64,000 nt of DNA from an uncultured Maribacter sp. (GTDB lineage: Bacteria > Bacteroidota > Bacteroidia > Flavobacteriales > Flavobacteriaceae). Below are positions 1 to 8,344 of this stretch, piece by piece (the stretch's first letter is position 1; each line of letters starts with the position of its first letter). The DNA lies in the NCBI RefSeq assembly GCF_947500985.1, contig NZ_CANMTX010000002.1, positions 434,001 to 498,000 of the forward strand. The letters are read 5' to 3'. The position numbers and the translations under genes are program-made. The notes below the pieces were generated by a model. That model was not told where the DNA came from, did no database searches, and saw only the letters and a list, made by a program, of their open reading frames with translations.

Positions 1-473
1 ACATTGCCGTAAGCTTCAACAACTTGTTTTCTAACATCTAATTCTGTTTTCTCTTTGTTGTTGTCGCTGTAACTTAAAAATGCTTTTGTTGCTTGTACAC
101 CTACAATATATGAGCCATCGAAAATTTGTTGGGTCAATGTTGCGGTAGCCGTTGCTGATTGTGGTTGAGAGAAAACTACAGGTATAAATTCACCTGCTGT
201 ACCACCTACCAATTCTGCTGGTAATAAAGTAACAGGTTGCTTTAATTGATTTGAGTACCCAACCGATCCGTTAATTTGAGGAAGTCCGCCTGCTATAGTT
301 TCCCATTTTTGCTTTTGGGCATCTATGATATCTCTATTTGCATTTATCGCCGAATAGTTATTTTCTAGCGCAAATTGAATCGCTTCTTTTAACGTAAATG
401 AATAGGTTTGCTCTTGTGAATATCCTAAACTAATACTTAGAATAGTGATTAAGATTAATAATTGATTTCGCAT
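1..473 (-). CDS. TolC-family outer membrane efflux protein (N-terminal part, runs off the window)
   Basis: Reading the minus strand from ATG at 473 gives about 157 residues with no stop before the window edge, so this is the N-terminal part only. It opens with a signal peptide (MRNQLLILITILSISLGYSQ) followed by a sequence typical of TolC/OEP proteins: a repeat beginning TLKEAIQFALENNYS, then a stretch with WETIAGGLPQINGSVGYSN. Such proteins form the outer-membrane channel of RND or ABC efflux pumps. The start codon directly abuts the TAA stop of the upstream TetR gene (TAAATG), so the two are surely cotranscribed. In Bacteroidota this order is normally followed by a membrane-fusion protein and an RND pump, which would lie beyond position 1; that part is inference. 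The ORF track omits the gene because it has no stop in the window. Confidence 0.9.
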   Translation of the reverse strand, partial: MRNQLLILITILSISLGYSQEQTYSFTLKEAIQFALENNYSAINANRDIIDAQKQKWETIAGGLPQINGSVGYSNQLKQPVTLLPAELVGGTAGEFIPVVFSQPQSATATATLTQQIFDGSYIVGVQATKAFLSYSDNNKEKTELDVRKQVVEAYGN

Positions 474-1079
474 TTATTCTTGATTTGAATTGATGATGTT
501 ATTTAATATGGTTTTTCCTTTTGGTGTTACAATACCCCTAATATGATATTCTAAAAATGAGTCCATTAGTTTCCCTATTGGAAATTGTTCTAATGGAAAC
601 ATGTTTTGGTCCTTTATACTATTTAAGCCAGTAAAATATATACGAGCAACAAATTCCGGATTTATATTATCTCTAAACAAGCCTTGTTCTAAACCTCGGT
701 CAACATTCAATAATATGCATTTATGCATTTTATCGAATTGCATTAACTTCAGGTTTTTATGAATTTTCGGATAGTATTTCATTAATTGGAACTGAGGAGA
801 GCTTTTTTCATCATTTAAATGAGACATTACATACTTTTTAATCTCATACAATTCTTCAATAGCGTTTTTCTCCATCGCTATAATTAGGTCAATACCATCG
901 CTTAAATGACAAAACTTGTTCATTACGCAATCTTCTACTAACGAAGTCTTATTACTGTACTCGCTGTAAATGGTTTTTTTAGACATACCGATTTCATTGG
1001 CGATATCGTCCATGGTAATACTCTTAAAACCATGTTCCAAGAAAAGCTGTGATGCTGTATCTCTAATTTTTTCTTTCAT
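474..1079 (-). CDS. TetR/AcrR-family transcriptional repressor
   Basis: This is a 201-aa protein with an N-terminal TetR helix-turn-helix at residues 1-47; the stretch ITMDDIANEIGMSKKTIYSEY is the recognition region. The rest is a helical ligand and dimer domain with no family-specific signature that I can name. TetR proteins repress nearby transporters and release DNA on binding a ligand. Its stop abuts the start of the TolC-family gene, so it very likely controls that efflux operon and itself. A 9+9 bp inverted repeat lies 22 nt upstream of its start, overlapping the region just upstream of a good -7 element, as expected for an autoregulatory operator. The inducer cannot be read from the sequence. 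Confidence 0.93.
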   Translation of the reverse strand: MKEKIRDTASQLFLEHGFKSITMDDIANEIGMSKKTIYSEYSNKTSLVEDCVMNKFCHLSDGIDLIIAMEKNAIEELYEIKKYVMSHLNDEKSSPQFQLMKYYPKIHKNLKLMQFDKMHKCILLNVDRGLEQGLFRDNINPEFVARIYFTGLNSIKDQNMFPLEQFPIGKLMDSFLEYHIRGIVTPKGKTILNNIINSNQE

Positions 1080-1087
1080 AACGGCTG

Positions 1088-1095
1088 CAAATATA
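1088..1095 (-). promoter_or_regulatory. -7 element of the tetR-tolC promoter
   Basis: The minus strand reads TATATTTG here, a perfect match to the Bacteroidota housekeeping -7 consensus TAnnTTTG, 8 nt before the TetR start codon. No clear -33 TTTG is visible at the expected spacing. The candidate operator begins 5 nt further upstream. Confidence 0.6.
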
Positions 1096-1100
1096 CATCA

Positions 1101-1128
1101 GGAAACTTTAAAAACTTAAAAAGTTTCC
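1101..1128. promoter_or_regulatory. Candidate TetR operator (inverted repeat)
   Basis: GGAAACTTT and AAAGTTTCC form a perfect 9-bp inverted repeat separated by 10 bases. It sits between the TetR start and the divergent polyprenyl synthase gene, immediately upstream of the -7 element used by tetR. The position is right for autorepression; binding itself is inferred. Confidence 0.6.
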
Positions 1129-1262
1129 AAAGTTTTACAATTTTTTAATGTTGCAAGATTATATGAATCGTTTTACACCGTTAGGAGATTATTTTGGTTC
1201 TAATGATTTTTTAAAAGAAACGTTTATAAAATACGACGTATTTTTGAAAAAAATTGCGAGGA

Positions 1263-2237
1263 ATGCATACTATTACTGAATATAGAGAAGAGTTTATTGC
1301 GTATTTGGACTCAATGAAAATTACAAAGGAACCTAGAAACCTTTATGAACCCATTACATATATTCTTGGTTTAGGCGGAAAACGCTTAAGACCAGTTCTG
1401 GTATTGATGACCGCTGAAATTTTTAAAGGTGATTTTAAGAAAGCTTTAGATGCTGCAGTAGCTATTGAGGTGTTTCATAATTTTTCTTTAGTGCATGATG
1501 ATATTATGGATGATGCACCTGTTCGTAGAGGGCAAACTACCGTTCATGAAAAATGGGATATAAATACTGGTATTCTATCTGGTGATGCGATGTTAATTAT
1601 GGCATATCAACTTTTTGAAAACTATGAGCCTAATATATTTAGAGATCTTGCCAAATTGTTTAGTAAAACAGCATTAGAAGTTTGCGAAGGGCAACAATAT
1701 GACGTCGATTTTGAAACAAGAGACGATGTAATGTTACCTGAATATTTAAAAATGATCGAGTACAAAACCGCTGTTCTTGTTGCTGCAGCCCTTAAAATGG
1801 GAGCTATTGTAGCGGGTGCTTCAGATACTGCGCAAGAGCAAATGTATAGTTTTGGACTAAATCTTGGTATTGCCTTTCAATTACAAGATGATTATTTAGA
1901 TGTATTTGGTGATCCAGAAACGTTCGGTAAACAAGTCGGTGGCGATATTATTGAGAATAAGAAAACGTATTTATATCTAAAAGCATTGAATTCTGGTTCT
2001 GAAATAATGAAACAAGAATTAGAGCATTTATACTCTATTCAGCCAAAAGAATCAGAATCTAAAGTAAGTGCAGTGCGCTCAATTTTTGAAAAAACAGAAG
2101 CAGATAAGGCTACTAAAGTTGCTATTTCAGACTACACCGCTAAAGCATTTGAAGTATTGGATGAAATGGAAATAGAGCTTGAAAACAAAGATTTGTTAAA
2201 ACAATTCGGCGAAAACCTTATGAATAGAACGGTTTAA
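1263..2237 (+). CDS. Polyprenyl synthetase (FPP/GGPP synthase type)
   Basis: This trans-isoprenyl diphosphate synthase condenses IPP with allylic diphosphates. The family motifs are all present: GGKRLRP at residues 38-44, the first aspartate-rich motif DDIMD at 79-83 followed by APVRRG, and the second, DDYLD, at 209-213. Phe-74, five residues before the first motif, is the position where an aromatic residue usually limits product length, which favours a short product such as GGPP or FPP (inference). The track begins at a TTG at 1254; I prefer ATG 1263, which starts MHTITEYREEF, has GAGGA just upstream and gives the usual length of 324 aa. Its stop overlaps the stop of the convergent lycopene cyclase gene in a shared TTAA. 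Confidence 0.93.
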   Translation: MHTITEYREEFIAYLDSMKITKEPRNLYEPITYILGLGGKRLRPVLVLMTAEIFKGDFKKALDAAVAIEVFHNFSLVHDDIMDDAPVRRGQTTVHEKWDINTGILSGDAMLIMAYQLFENYEPNIFRDLAKLFSKTALEVCEGQQYDVDFETRDDVMLPEYLKMIEYKTAVLVAAALKMGAIVAGASDTAQEQMYSFGLNLGIAFQLQDDYLDVFGDPETFGKQVGGDIIENKKTYLYLKALNSGSEIMKQELEHLYSIQPKESESKVSAVRSIFEKTEADKATKVAISDYTAKAFEVLDEMEIELENKDLLKQFGENLMNRTV

Positions 2238-3376
2238 AATAATCTTCTAAATAACGCTTTTATAAATGGAGTTTTAGGACAAGAATTTATGTAAATGATA
2301 TCTTCTTTTAAACTTGTTATTTCATCAAGAAATTTAAATACCATTTGCGGTTTTAAAGATTTAAAAATAGACTCGAAAATGGCATGTCCGTTACCATTAT
2401 TATGATGCAAAACATCTAAAAAGAGCATGTCATAAAACCAGAACTTATTTTTTAATTTCAGTTTTTGAAGCGGCTTCCCTTGTTTTATAAGTTCAATTAA
2501 TTTCGGAATCTTATTTGCAGTACTCATTAAGGTGTAGCCTGTGCTTGGTTTTGCCCATCCGCCTGCGGTACCTATATATCTAATTCTATTGGTATGGTGC
2601 TTTCTAAAGTCATAAGCTGTCATTGGTATGCTACCCGCTTCCTTTTCAATAATCTCATAAGTTTTACATTGAAAACGTTTTACTATATATTTTTTTATAG
2701 CAGCTTCATATTCGGCTTTAGGTAATAATTGTTCTGAAAACAATGTGTATTCAATTAACGCAGTGTCATTTGAATAGGGTAGTACATACATAAAACGGGT
2801 ATTTCCTTTTTGAGGGATGGAAAAATCCATGTAAGTAACTTCATTGGCATTGAAAATAGGCTTTTCAGTTTTAATCACCCATCCCACAAAATGCTGCTGC
2901 AATACCGGATATTTTTTTTGCCCAGTTGCCATTTTATAATCAAAAAGACTATTGAATATGTATTTACCAGAATACGTGTTATTCGTAGTTTTTACAGTAA
3001 CCTCAGTGGCGGACTCCTTTATGTCTACCATACCTTCTTGAACAAAAGTGATATTAGATGATTCTTTGATTCGACCTAAATAATGATCGTAGAAATCAAT
3101 ACTCCTGATCATTTTATAGGAATACGGATTGATATCTGTTCTTTTAAGAACGTCTTCACCTTGAAAGTGAATAGAATGCCATCTTTTATGAACGATAGTT
3201 TCAAACTGACCATCGCCTTCTTCCCAAAAACACCATGTTCTATCATTGCTGTTTTTGGGGTCTTTGTCAAGAAGTAATACCCTCTTATCATTAAAAAACG
3301 AATCATTAAGCATGGCATCAGCTAGTAGTAAGCCAGATGCGCCTGCGCCAATAATGATATAATCGTATTCGGTCAT
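2234..3376 (-). CDS. crtY: Lycopene beta-cyclase, CrtY type
   Basis: A 380-aa flavoprotein of the CrtY lycopene cyclase family, which cyclises the ends of lycopene to give beta-carotene at the membrane. An N-terminal dinucleotide-binding motif (DYIIIGAGASG, residues 5-15) is followed by the diagnostic DRTWCFWE at 45-52, and further on by RIRYIGTAGGWAKPSTGYT, the region lining the active site in this family. The length is normal for CrtY. It converges with the polyprenyl synthase gene, whose product could supply its precursor pathway. The other carotenoid genes (phytoene synthase, desaturase, hydroxylase) are not in the window. It lies downstream of the TonB receptor gene on the same strand, with a 73-nt gap. 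Confidence 0.92.
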   Translation of the reverse strand: MTEYDYIIIGAGASGLLLADAMLNDSFFNDKRVLLLDKDPKNSNDRTWCFWEEGDGQFETIVHKRWHSIHFQGEDVLKRTDINPYSYKMIRSIDFYDHYLGRIKESSNITFVQEGMVDIKESATEVTVKTTNNTYSGKYIFNSLFDYKMATGQKKYPVLQQHFVGWVIKTEKPIFNANEVTYMDFSIPQKGNTRFMYVLPYSNDTALIEYTLFSEQLLPKAEYEAAIKKYIVKRFQCKTYEIIEKEAGSIPMTAYDFRKHHTNRIRYIGTAGGWAKPSTGYTLMSTANKIPKLIELIKQGKPLQKLKLKNKFWFYDMLFLDVLHHNNGNGHAIFESIFKSLKPQMVFKFLDEITSLKEDIIYINSCPKTPFIKALFRRLF

Positions 3377-3449
3377 GTATTTTTTAACTTTGCTCAGGTA
3401 TTAAATACTGAGAATTTCAAAAATACGAAATAGCAGTTGGTTTTTGTGC

Positions 3450-5732
3450 TTAATTCAACGTGTAACGTAACCCAAAAAATGATCTTATACCTTGGTTAGG
3501 TCCGTAAACGTATGATGGGTCAAAAGTTAATGCATTTGGGTTGTTTGGTGTCGCAACTGCATTACCATTGGTATCAAAAGTAACTTCTTTATCAAATGGG
3601 TCATTTGCACGTGCTATTATAAACGGATTTCCTCTATTAGGGGTCCAATCTAATAAGTTTTTGACTCCGCCATAGAACTCGAAATTCTTTAATCCATCAT
3701 AGGTAAATTGAATGTTTTGAATACTCCACGCTGGTGAAAAATCGCTTCTAGGATCACTTTCGCCTAAAGTTGGTAAACGCATCGGTCCGTATAAATTTCC
3801 TGTATAATCAACTGACAAATTCCAAGTACGAATATCATAGCTAACACTCCAGTTTGCAGAATAGCTTTCCGTAAGAATTTGCCTTTCTTTTACTCCGTCT
3901 TCAGTATTGCTCACATTCTGTAAAGTACCACCTACCATGAATTTTAATCCGTTGTAGAAAGCCACGTCTAGATTGGCACTTATTCCTTTTGAAATTGAAG
4001 TTCCGTTTAAATTATCATATATGATCTGATTAGGATTGGTGTCATAATCAGGGATAATCACATTCTGAAAATTTGTATAAAATACAGAGGCATCTAAGCT
4101 TACAAAAGTGCCATTGTCAGCATAAATTTTCTTTAAGTAATTTAGGTTAACATTAAACGAACGCTCTGGTTTCAATTCTTCTGCGATAATAACATCTCGC
4201 GATCCCGTTAATGCAGCGTGATCTTCGGTAAATAGATTAACCACTCTAAAACCTGTACCAGCGTTTAGGCGAATTATATCATTATCGGTGAATTTAAAAC
4301 GATATGCACCTCTGGGTGTGAAAATGTTACCGTGTCGGTCATCATAATCGTAACGACCACCTAAAAGTAAAGAATGCTTTTTATCAAAGGCTATTTCATC
4401 TTGTACAAATAAACTCGGTATTACAACTTCGTCTGGCTGGTTGCCATTACCATCGACATTTAAGGTTGCCGGGGTGTTGTCATCGTAATAATTATAACGC
4501 AATGCAGTACCTGCTAAAAGGCTATGTTTACCTACGGTTTTGTCCCATGTTAATTGTGTAAAACCTATACGTTGATCTGCTAAATAGGGCACATCTCCAT
4601 AAACAGAATTTTGTTTGTGGTCATTGTATGAAAAAGAAAGCATCATGTTCTCTTCGGTAGGTAATTGATACTTACCTAAAACTTCCCATCTACGGGTGTA
4701 AATGCTTTCTCCGTAAATTTCATCTCCTCCTCTAAATTCTGGAGTCCATTGCATTTCGCCACCCCATCTATCTTCGTAAAAAAAGCGTCCGGCTAACGAA
4801 AGAATTCGAGAGTTTTTTCTAGTGAAATTCCACTTTTGAAAAACTGAAATTCGCTCTTGTAAGGTTAGGTCTGTAAAATTATCTCCGTTATTATCAATAG
4901 GGTTGTCATACTTGAAATAGTTGGCTCCTAAGAGCACATTAGTTTTTTTACCAACATTGAATTTTGTTCCAACATCTAAATTAAATTCTCCCCATGAGGT
5001 AACAAAACTATCCGCGAAAAAATCGGGTGCAGACAGGTTATTTTTTGTGATGATATTTATGAGTCCGCCAACGGCTTCACTACCATATAATGTAGAAGCG
5101 GGTCCTTTTACAACTTCAATTTGGTCAATTAGGGAGTTGGGTATACCAGATAAACCATAGACAGTTCCCAAACCACTAACAATGGGCATACCGTCAATAA
5201 GAACTAAGGTGTACGGACCTTCTAAACCATTAATATGAATATCACCTGTATTACATACATTACAATTAATTTGTGGTCTAACACCATTTACGTTTTGCAA
5301 AGCTTCAAAAATACTAGCCGTAGGGTTTTTCTTGAAAAAATTTGGTTTGTATACTTCTACGGGTACGGGACTTTCTAATCTGCTTACAGGTTTTAAGGTA
5401 CCGGTAACGACCATTTCATCTAAAGATTCGGTAGACGGTGATAAGCTGATATTATGTATTTGATCTTCGCCCTTAGCAATTGTAATAGTTTTGTAATATT
5501 TCTCGAAGCCAATTGTAGAAGCTATTAGCGTGTATTTTCCTGAAGGAATGTTTTTTAAGGTGTATTGACCGTCTTCATTTGATGCAGTGCCAATTTCGGT
5601 TCCTTTTAAGTAAATATTTACATATGCTTCTGATCCGTCTTTTGATGAAACTGTGCCAGATATGGTAGAATTTTGCGCACTTATAATACCGAAAGATAAA
5701 ATAGAGCAAGCGAAAAATATAATTTTAATCAT
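3450..5732 (-). CDS. TonB-dependent outer membrane receptor with carboxypeptidase-regulatory domain, probable metal or metal-chelate uptake
   Basis: A 760-aa outer-membrane receptor. A signal peptide ends at ISAQ (residue 20). A CarboxypepD_reg-like beta-sandwich covers about 22-100, a TonB-box-like LDEMVVTGT sits at 104-112, and the plug spans roughly 125-235, containing VLIDGMPIV and VVKGPASTLYGSEAVGG. The rest is a 22-strand barrel ending with an aromatic C-terminal strand. The plug carries a Cys-x-x-Cys pair (C157, C160) next to GDIHING. The gene is divergent from a DtxR/MntR-type regulator and a ZIP transporter and has a candidate operator just before its start. I therefore infer a metal-responsive transport role; the substrate is unknown. 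Confidence 0.92.
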   Translation of the reverse strand: MIKIIFFACSILSFGIISAQNSTISGTVSSKDGSEAYVNIYLKGTEIGTASNEDGQYTLKNIPSGKYTLIASTIGFEKYYKTITIAKGEDQIHNISLSPSTESLDEMVVTGTLKPVSRLESPVPVEVYKPNFFKKNPTASIFEALQNVNGVRPQINCNVCNTGDIHINGLEGPYTLVLIDGMPIVSGLGTVYGLSGIPNSLIDQIEVVKGPASTLYGSEAVGGLINIITKNNLSAPDFFADSFVTSWGEFNLDVGTKFNVGKKTNVLLGANYFKYDNPIDNNGDNFTDLTLQERISVFQKWNFTRKNSRILSLAGRFFYEDRWGGEMQWTPEFRGGDEIYGESIYTRRWEVLGKYQLPTEENMMLSFSYNDHKQNSVYGDVPYLADQRIGFTQLTWDKTVGKHSLLAGTALRYNYYDDNTPATLNVDGNGNQPDEVVIPSLFVQDEIAFDKKHSLLLGGRYDYDDRHGNIFTPRGAYRFKFTDNDIIRLNAGTGFRVVNLFTEDHAALTGSRDVIIAEELKPERSFNVNLNYLKKIYADNGTFVSLDASVFYTNFQNVIIPDYDTNPNQIIYDNLNGTSISKGISANLDVAFYNGLKFMVGGTLQNVSNTEDGVKERQILTESYSANWSVSYDIRTWNLSVDYTGNLYGPMRLPTLGESDPRSDFSPAWSIQNIQFTYDGLKNFEFYGGVKNLLDWTPNRGNPFIIARANDPFDKEVTFDTNGNAVATPNNPNALTFDPSYVYGPNQGIRSFFGLRYTLN

Positions 5733-5742
5733 CTAAATATAA

Positions 5743-5760
5743 TTTTAGACAAAGCTAAAA
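5743..5760. promoter_or_regulatory. Candidate DtxR/MntR-type operator
   Basis: TTTTAG-ACAAAG-CTAAAA is a 6-6-6 inverted repeat 11 nt upstream of the TonB receptor start, in the 77-nt gap shared with the divergent metalloregulator gene. TTTAG/CTAAA half sites resemble known MntR/DtxR boxes. Location and symmetry are seen; binding is inferred. Confidence 0.5.
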
Positions 5761-5762
5761 AA

Positions 5763-5791
5763 TTGTTTTTACGTATAAAAATGTATTTTTG
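5763..5791 (+). promoter_or_regulatory. Promoter of the DtxR/MntR-type regulator gene
   Basis: TTG at 5763-5765 and TATTTTTG at 5784-5791 match the Bacteroidota -33/-7 pattern with an 18-nt spacer. The start codon at 5810 follows after 18 nt, leaving a very short leader. It also supports the choice of ATG 5810 over the TTG used by the ORF track. Confidence 0.55.
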
Positions 5792-5809
5792 TGTTTATAT
5801 TGTTTTAAC

Positions 5810-6472
5810 ATGACATTATCTGAAGAAGATTACATTAAAGCTATTTATCATTTAAGCGAGTTCAATAGTAAGTCTGTTGCTACTAATGCAATAGCTGAGC
5901 AGATGAAAACGAAACCGTCGTCAGTTACCGACATGATTAAAAAGTTGGCAGAAAAGTCTTTGGTGAACTATAAAAAGTACCAAGGAGTGTCACTTTCTGA
6001 GAAAGGAAGGCTGGTAGCACTCTCTATAATTCGAAAACACCGTTTATGGGAAGTGTTTTTGGTAGACAAATTAAATTTTTCTTGGGATGAGGTACACGTA
6101 GTGGCCGAACAATTAGAACATATAAAGAGTGATGCTTTAATAGATAAATTAGATGCCCATCTAGGATTTCCAAAAGTAGATCCGCACGGAGACCCGATAC
6201 CAAATAAAGACGGAGTATTTACTAAATCTGTGAAGAAATTAATTAGCGAATTACCTGTGGGTAGTCAAGGGGTTTGTGTAGGAGTCAATGATTCTTCGGC
6301 AGCTTTTTTAAAGTTTTTAGATAAGAATAAAATTGCCCTGGGCGATACTTTTAAAATATTGGAAATCGAAGAGTTTGATGGTTCCGTAACTATTTCTACA
6401 CGGTCAGGGTCTATCAGAATATCCAAACAAATTGCAACGAATTTATTTTTAGAGATAGTAGATGAAGAGTAG
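5810..6472 (+). CDS. DtxR/MntR-family metal-dependent transcriptional regulator
   Basis: A 220-aa regulator with a winged helix (about 1-65), a dimerisation and metal-binding domain (66-140, including DAHLGFPKVDPHGDPIP) and a FeoA-like SH3 domain (about 150-220). Likely metal ligands can be placed by analogy to MntR: D7, H77 (IIRKHRLWE), E100, E103 and H104 (AEQLEH). The position equivalent to MntR E11 is Lys-10, so manganese selectivity cannot be assumed; iron or manganese are both possible. I start at ATG 5810 (MTLSEEDYIKAIYHL), since the track's TTG start at 5789 lies inside the promoter. The gene is followed after 26 nt by the ZIP transporter and is divergent from the TonB receptor, its probable target. 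Confidence 0.92.
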   Translation: MTLSEEDYIKAIYHLSEFNSKSVATNAIAEQMKTKPSSVTDMIKKLAEKSLVNYKKYQGVSLSEKGRLVALSIIRKHRLWEVFLVDKLNFSWDEVHVVAEQLEHIKSDALIDKLDAHLGFPKVDPHGDPIPNKDGVFTKSVKKLISELPVGSQGVCVGVNDSSAAFLKFLDKNKIALGDTFKILEIEEFDGSVTISTRSGSIRISKQIATNLFLEIVDEE

Positions 6473-6498
6473 TTTTTAACTGAATAATTTTTAAAATT

Positions 6499-7320
6499 AT
6501 GGATGAAATTATAGCGTATTTTGAATCGATAGACCCAGTTTTGGCTGCGTTTTATGCGACATTATTTACATGGGGACTAACTGCAGCCGGTGCCGCTTTG
6601 GTTTTTCTCTTTAAAACAATGAACCGTGCTGTCTTAGATGGAATGTTAGGTTTTACTGGTGGAGTTATGGTTGCGGCTAGTTTTTGGAGCTTATTGGCAC
6701 CGGGTATAGAAATGAGCCCTGGTGAAGGTTTTGTAAAAGTGATACCTGCGGCGATTGGTTTCTTTCTAGGAGCCATGTTCATTTTCGGATTGGATAAAAT
6801 TTTACCGCATTTACATATCAATTTTAAGGAAAGCGAAGCAGAAGGGGTGAAGACGCCTTGGCACAGAACCACTTTGTTAACATTAGCAATTACGCTACAT
6901 AACATACCAGAAGGTTTGGCGGTAGGTGTTCTTTTTGGCGGAGTAGCCGCTGGTTTTGACGGTGCATCTATTGGTGGTGCCGTTGCATTGGCACTAGGTA
7001 TAGGTTTACAGAATTTTCCAGAAGGTTTCGCTGTAGCTATGCCATTACGAAGACATGGTTTAAGTAGAACAAAGAGTTTTATGTTTGGTCAGGCATCTGC
7101 ACTTGTAGAACCTGTTGCTGCTGTTTTAGGTGCATGGGCAGTCATGACTTTTCAACCTATTTTACCTTATGCACTTTCATTTGCTGCTGGCGCAATGATT
7201 TTTGTTGTAGTAGAGGAGGTAATACCAGAAACACAGCAAGATAAATACACTGATATTGCCACTATGGGCTTCATTGGCGGCTTCATAATCATGATGACCT
7301 TAGACGTTGGTCTAGGTTAG
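6499..7320 (+). CDS. ZIP-family divalent metal transporter
   Basis: A 273-aa inner-membrane protein with about eight hydrophobic segments and the two ZIP signature helices: HNIPEGLAVGV at 134-144 and QNFPEGFAVAMPLRR at 171-185, which build the binuclear metal site. A further acidic motif, VVVEEVIPE, lies near residue 240. ZIP proteins import zinc, manganese or iron. It is closest in layout to the GufA/ZupT branch. The gene follows the DtxR/MntR-type regulator by 26 nt on the same strand, so the two probably form an operon. The link to that regulator suggests Fe or Mn rather than Zn, but the sequence alone does not settle this. Confidence 0.93.
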   Translation: MDEIIAYFESIDPVLAAFYATLFTWGLTAAGAALVFLFKTMNRAVLDGMLGFTGGVMVAASFWSLLAPGIEMSPGEGFVKVIPAAIGFFLGAMFIFGLDKILPHLHINFKESEAEGVKTPWHRTTLLTLAITLHNIPEGLAVGVLFGGVAAGFDGASIGGAVALALGIGLQNFPEGFAVAMPLRRHGLSRTKSFMFGQASALVEPVAAVLGAWAVMTFQPILPYALSFAAGAMIFVVVEEVIPETQQDKYTDIATMGFIGGFIIMMTLDVGLG

Positions 7321-7407
7321 GGTCAAAGTGTTTTTGCGATGTAATAATTTAATACCAATTTTAGCGTTTAAGGCAATAGTATTCTTAACTTGATACTTTA
7401 AATTTTT

Positions 7408-7848
7408 ATGCATTCTTCTAAGAAAAATTGGATCTGGACAATAACGTTAATATTAACGATTATAGGTTGTGCAGCCGTTTTAATACTTCATGTAAAGAAC
7501 TGGGTAACTAATGATGAAATAAGTCTTGGTCTACGCTCGGGTTTTTATAATATTGAAATTCCCCTAAATGAATTGGATAGTGTGGTATTTGTAGAAAGAA
7601 TTCCGCCAATGCAACGCTTACATGGTTTCTCTGCCTTAGAAAAAGAGAAAGGTGTCTTTAGAGAATTTAAAGATTCTTTGACGGATAAAAAGGTACATGT
7701 ATTTGTAGATAATATCAATCAGAATAAAGTAAAGTTGGTTTATAAAGATTCGAGTTATGTATACTTTAACCTAAAAGATTCCGTTGAAACTGTTCAATTA
7801 TTTCAGAAACTTAGCGCTAAAACAAGTGCTTTAAGTGAACCCAATTAG
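7408..7848 (+). CDS. Hypothetical membrane-anchored protein
   Basis: A 146-aa protein that I do not recognise. A short basic N-terminus (MHSSKKNW) is followed by one transmembrane helix at about 8-28 and then a soluble beta-rich domain. Segments such as SGFYNIEIPLNELDSVVFV and the alternating strands resemble small membrane-proximal beta domains (bacterial PH-like), but I can show no diagnostic motif. There is no lipobox. It lies between the ZIP transporter and a DUF2141 gene on the same strand, with 87-nt and 67-nt gaps, so cotranscription is possible but not clear. Confidence 0.7.
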   Translation: MHSSKKNWIWTITLILTIIGCAAVLILHVKNWVTNDEISLGLRSGFYNIEIPLNELDSVVFVERIPPMQRLHGFSALEKEKGVFREFKDSLTDKKVHVFVDNINQNKVKLVYKDSSYVYFNLKDSVETVQLFQKLSAKTSALSEPN

Positions 7849-7915
7849 AACAGCGTAATTAAAATTTATAACATCGTTGAAGTAATAAAACTTTTTTTGA
7901 TTTTAAATAGCACCC

Positions 7916-8338
7916 ATGATTAAAAAGAATCTATTCGTATTATTGATTATATCATTAATGTCTACCGGTCTTTTCGCACAACATAATCTTAGTTTAAATA
8001 TTGACGGAGTTGCCTCTGAAAAAGGAAATATCTGTTTTGCTGTTTATAATGATGAAGGTTCTTTTTTAAAATTCGATAAAGTCTACAAATCTGGATCGGA
8101 GAAAGCAGTGAAAGGCAAAACAGCTTTTGATATTACAGATTTACCTGAAGGTGATTATGCTATCGCTATTTTTCATGATGCCAATGGTAATAAGAACCTA
8201 GATACCAATATGCTAGGTATACCAAAAGAGCAAATTGCTTTTTCAAAAGGGAAAATGAAAATGTTCGGTCCTCCAAAATATACAGAATGCGTATTTACTG
8301 TAAATTCTAATATGGAGATGAATATTAGTTTAAATTAA
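7916..8338 (+). CDS. DUF2141-domain secreted protein
   Basis: A 140-aa protein with a clear signal peptide (MIKKNLFVLLIISLMSTGLFAQ) followed by a single DUF2141 domain. The family pattern is visible: ICFAVYNDEGSFL early on, then a LPEGDYAIAIFHDANGNKNLDTN segment that resembles a calcium-binding loop, and the closing GPPKYTECVF. The length is normal. The function of the family is unknown; members are exported by Bacteroidota and Proteobacteria. Nothing in the neighbourhood defines a role. Confidence 0.88.
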   Translation: MIKKNLFVLLIISLMSTGLFAQHNLSLNIDGVASEKGNICFAVYNDEGSFLKFDKVYKSGSEKAVKGKTAFDITDLPEGDYAIAIFHDANGNKNLDTNMLGIPKEQIAFSKGKMKMFGPPKYTECVFTVNSNMEMNISLN

Positions 8339-8344
8339 TCACAA

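Noticed and set aside
2810-3318. Track ORFs 2810-3061, 3083-3277 and 3109-3318
   Set aside because: They are shadows of the lycopene cyclase gene in other frames or strands without protein features.
3393-3412. CTCAGGTATTAAATACTGAG palindrome between lycopene cyclase and TonB receptor genes
   Set aside because: It has an asymmetric extra G, is AT-rich in the middle and has only a weak T run, so I did not call it a terminator or operator.
4145-4152. GGTTAACA inside the TonB receptor gene resembling the ECF-type -35 box
   Set aside because: It lies in coding sequence and no CATKAA box follows at 15 nt on the minus strand.
6871-6899. TGTTAACA-N15-CATAAC in the ZIP transporter gene
   Set aside because: It is inside a conserved coding region, points into the gene and the -10 box does not match; taken as chance.
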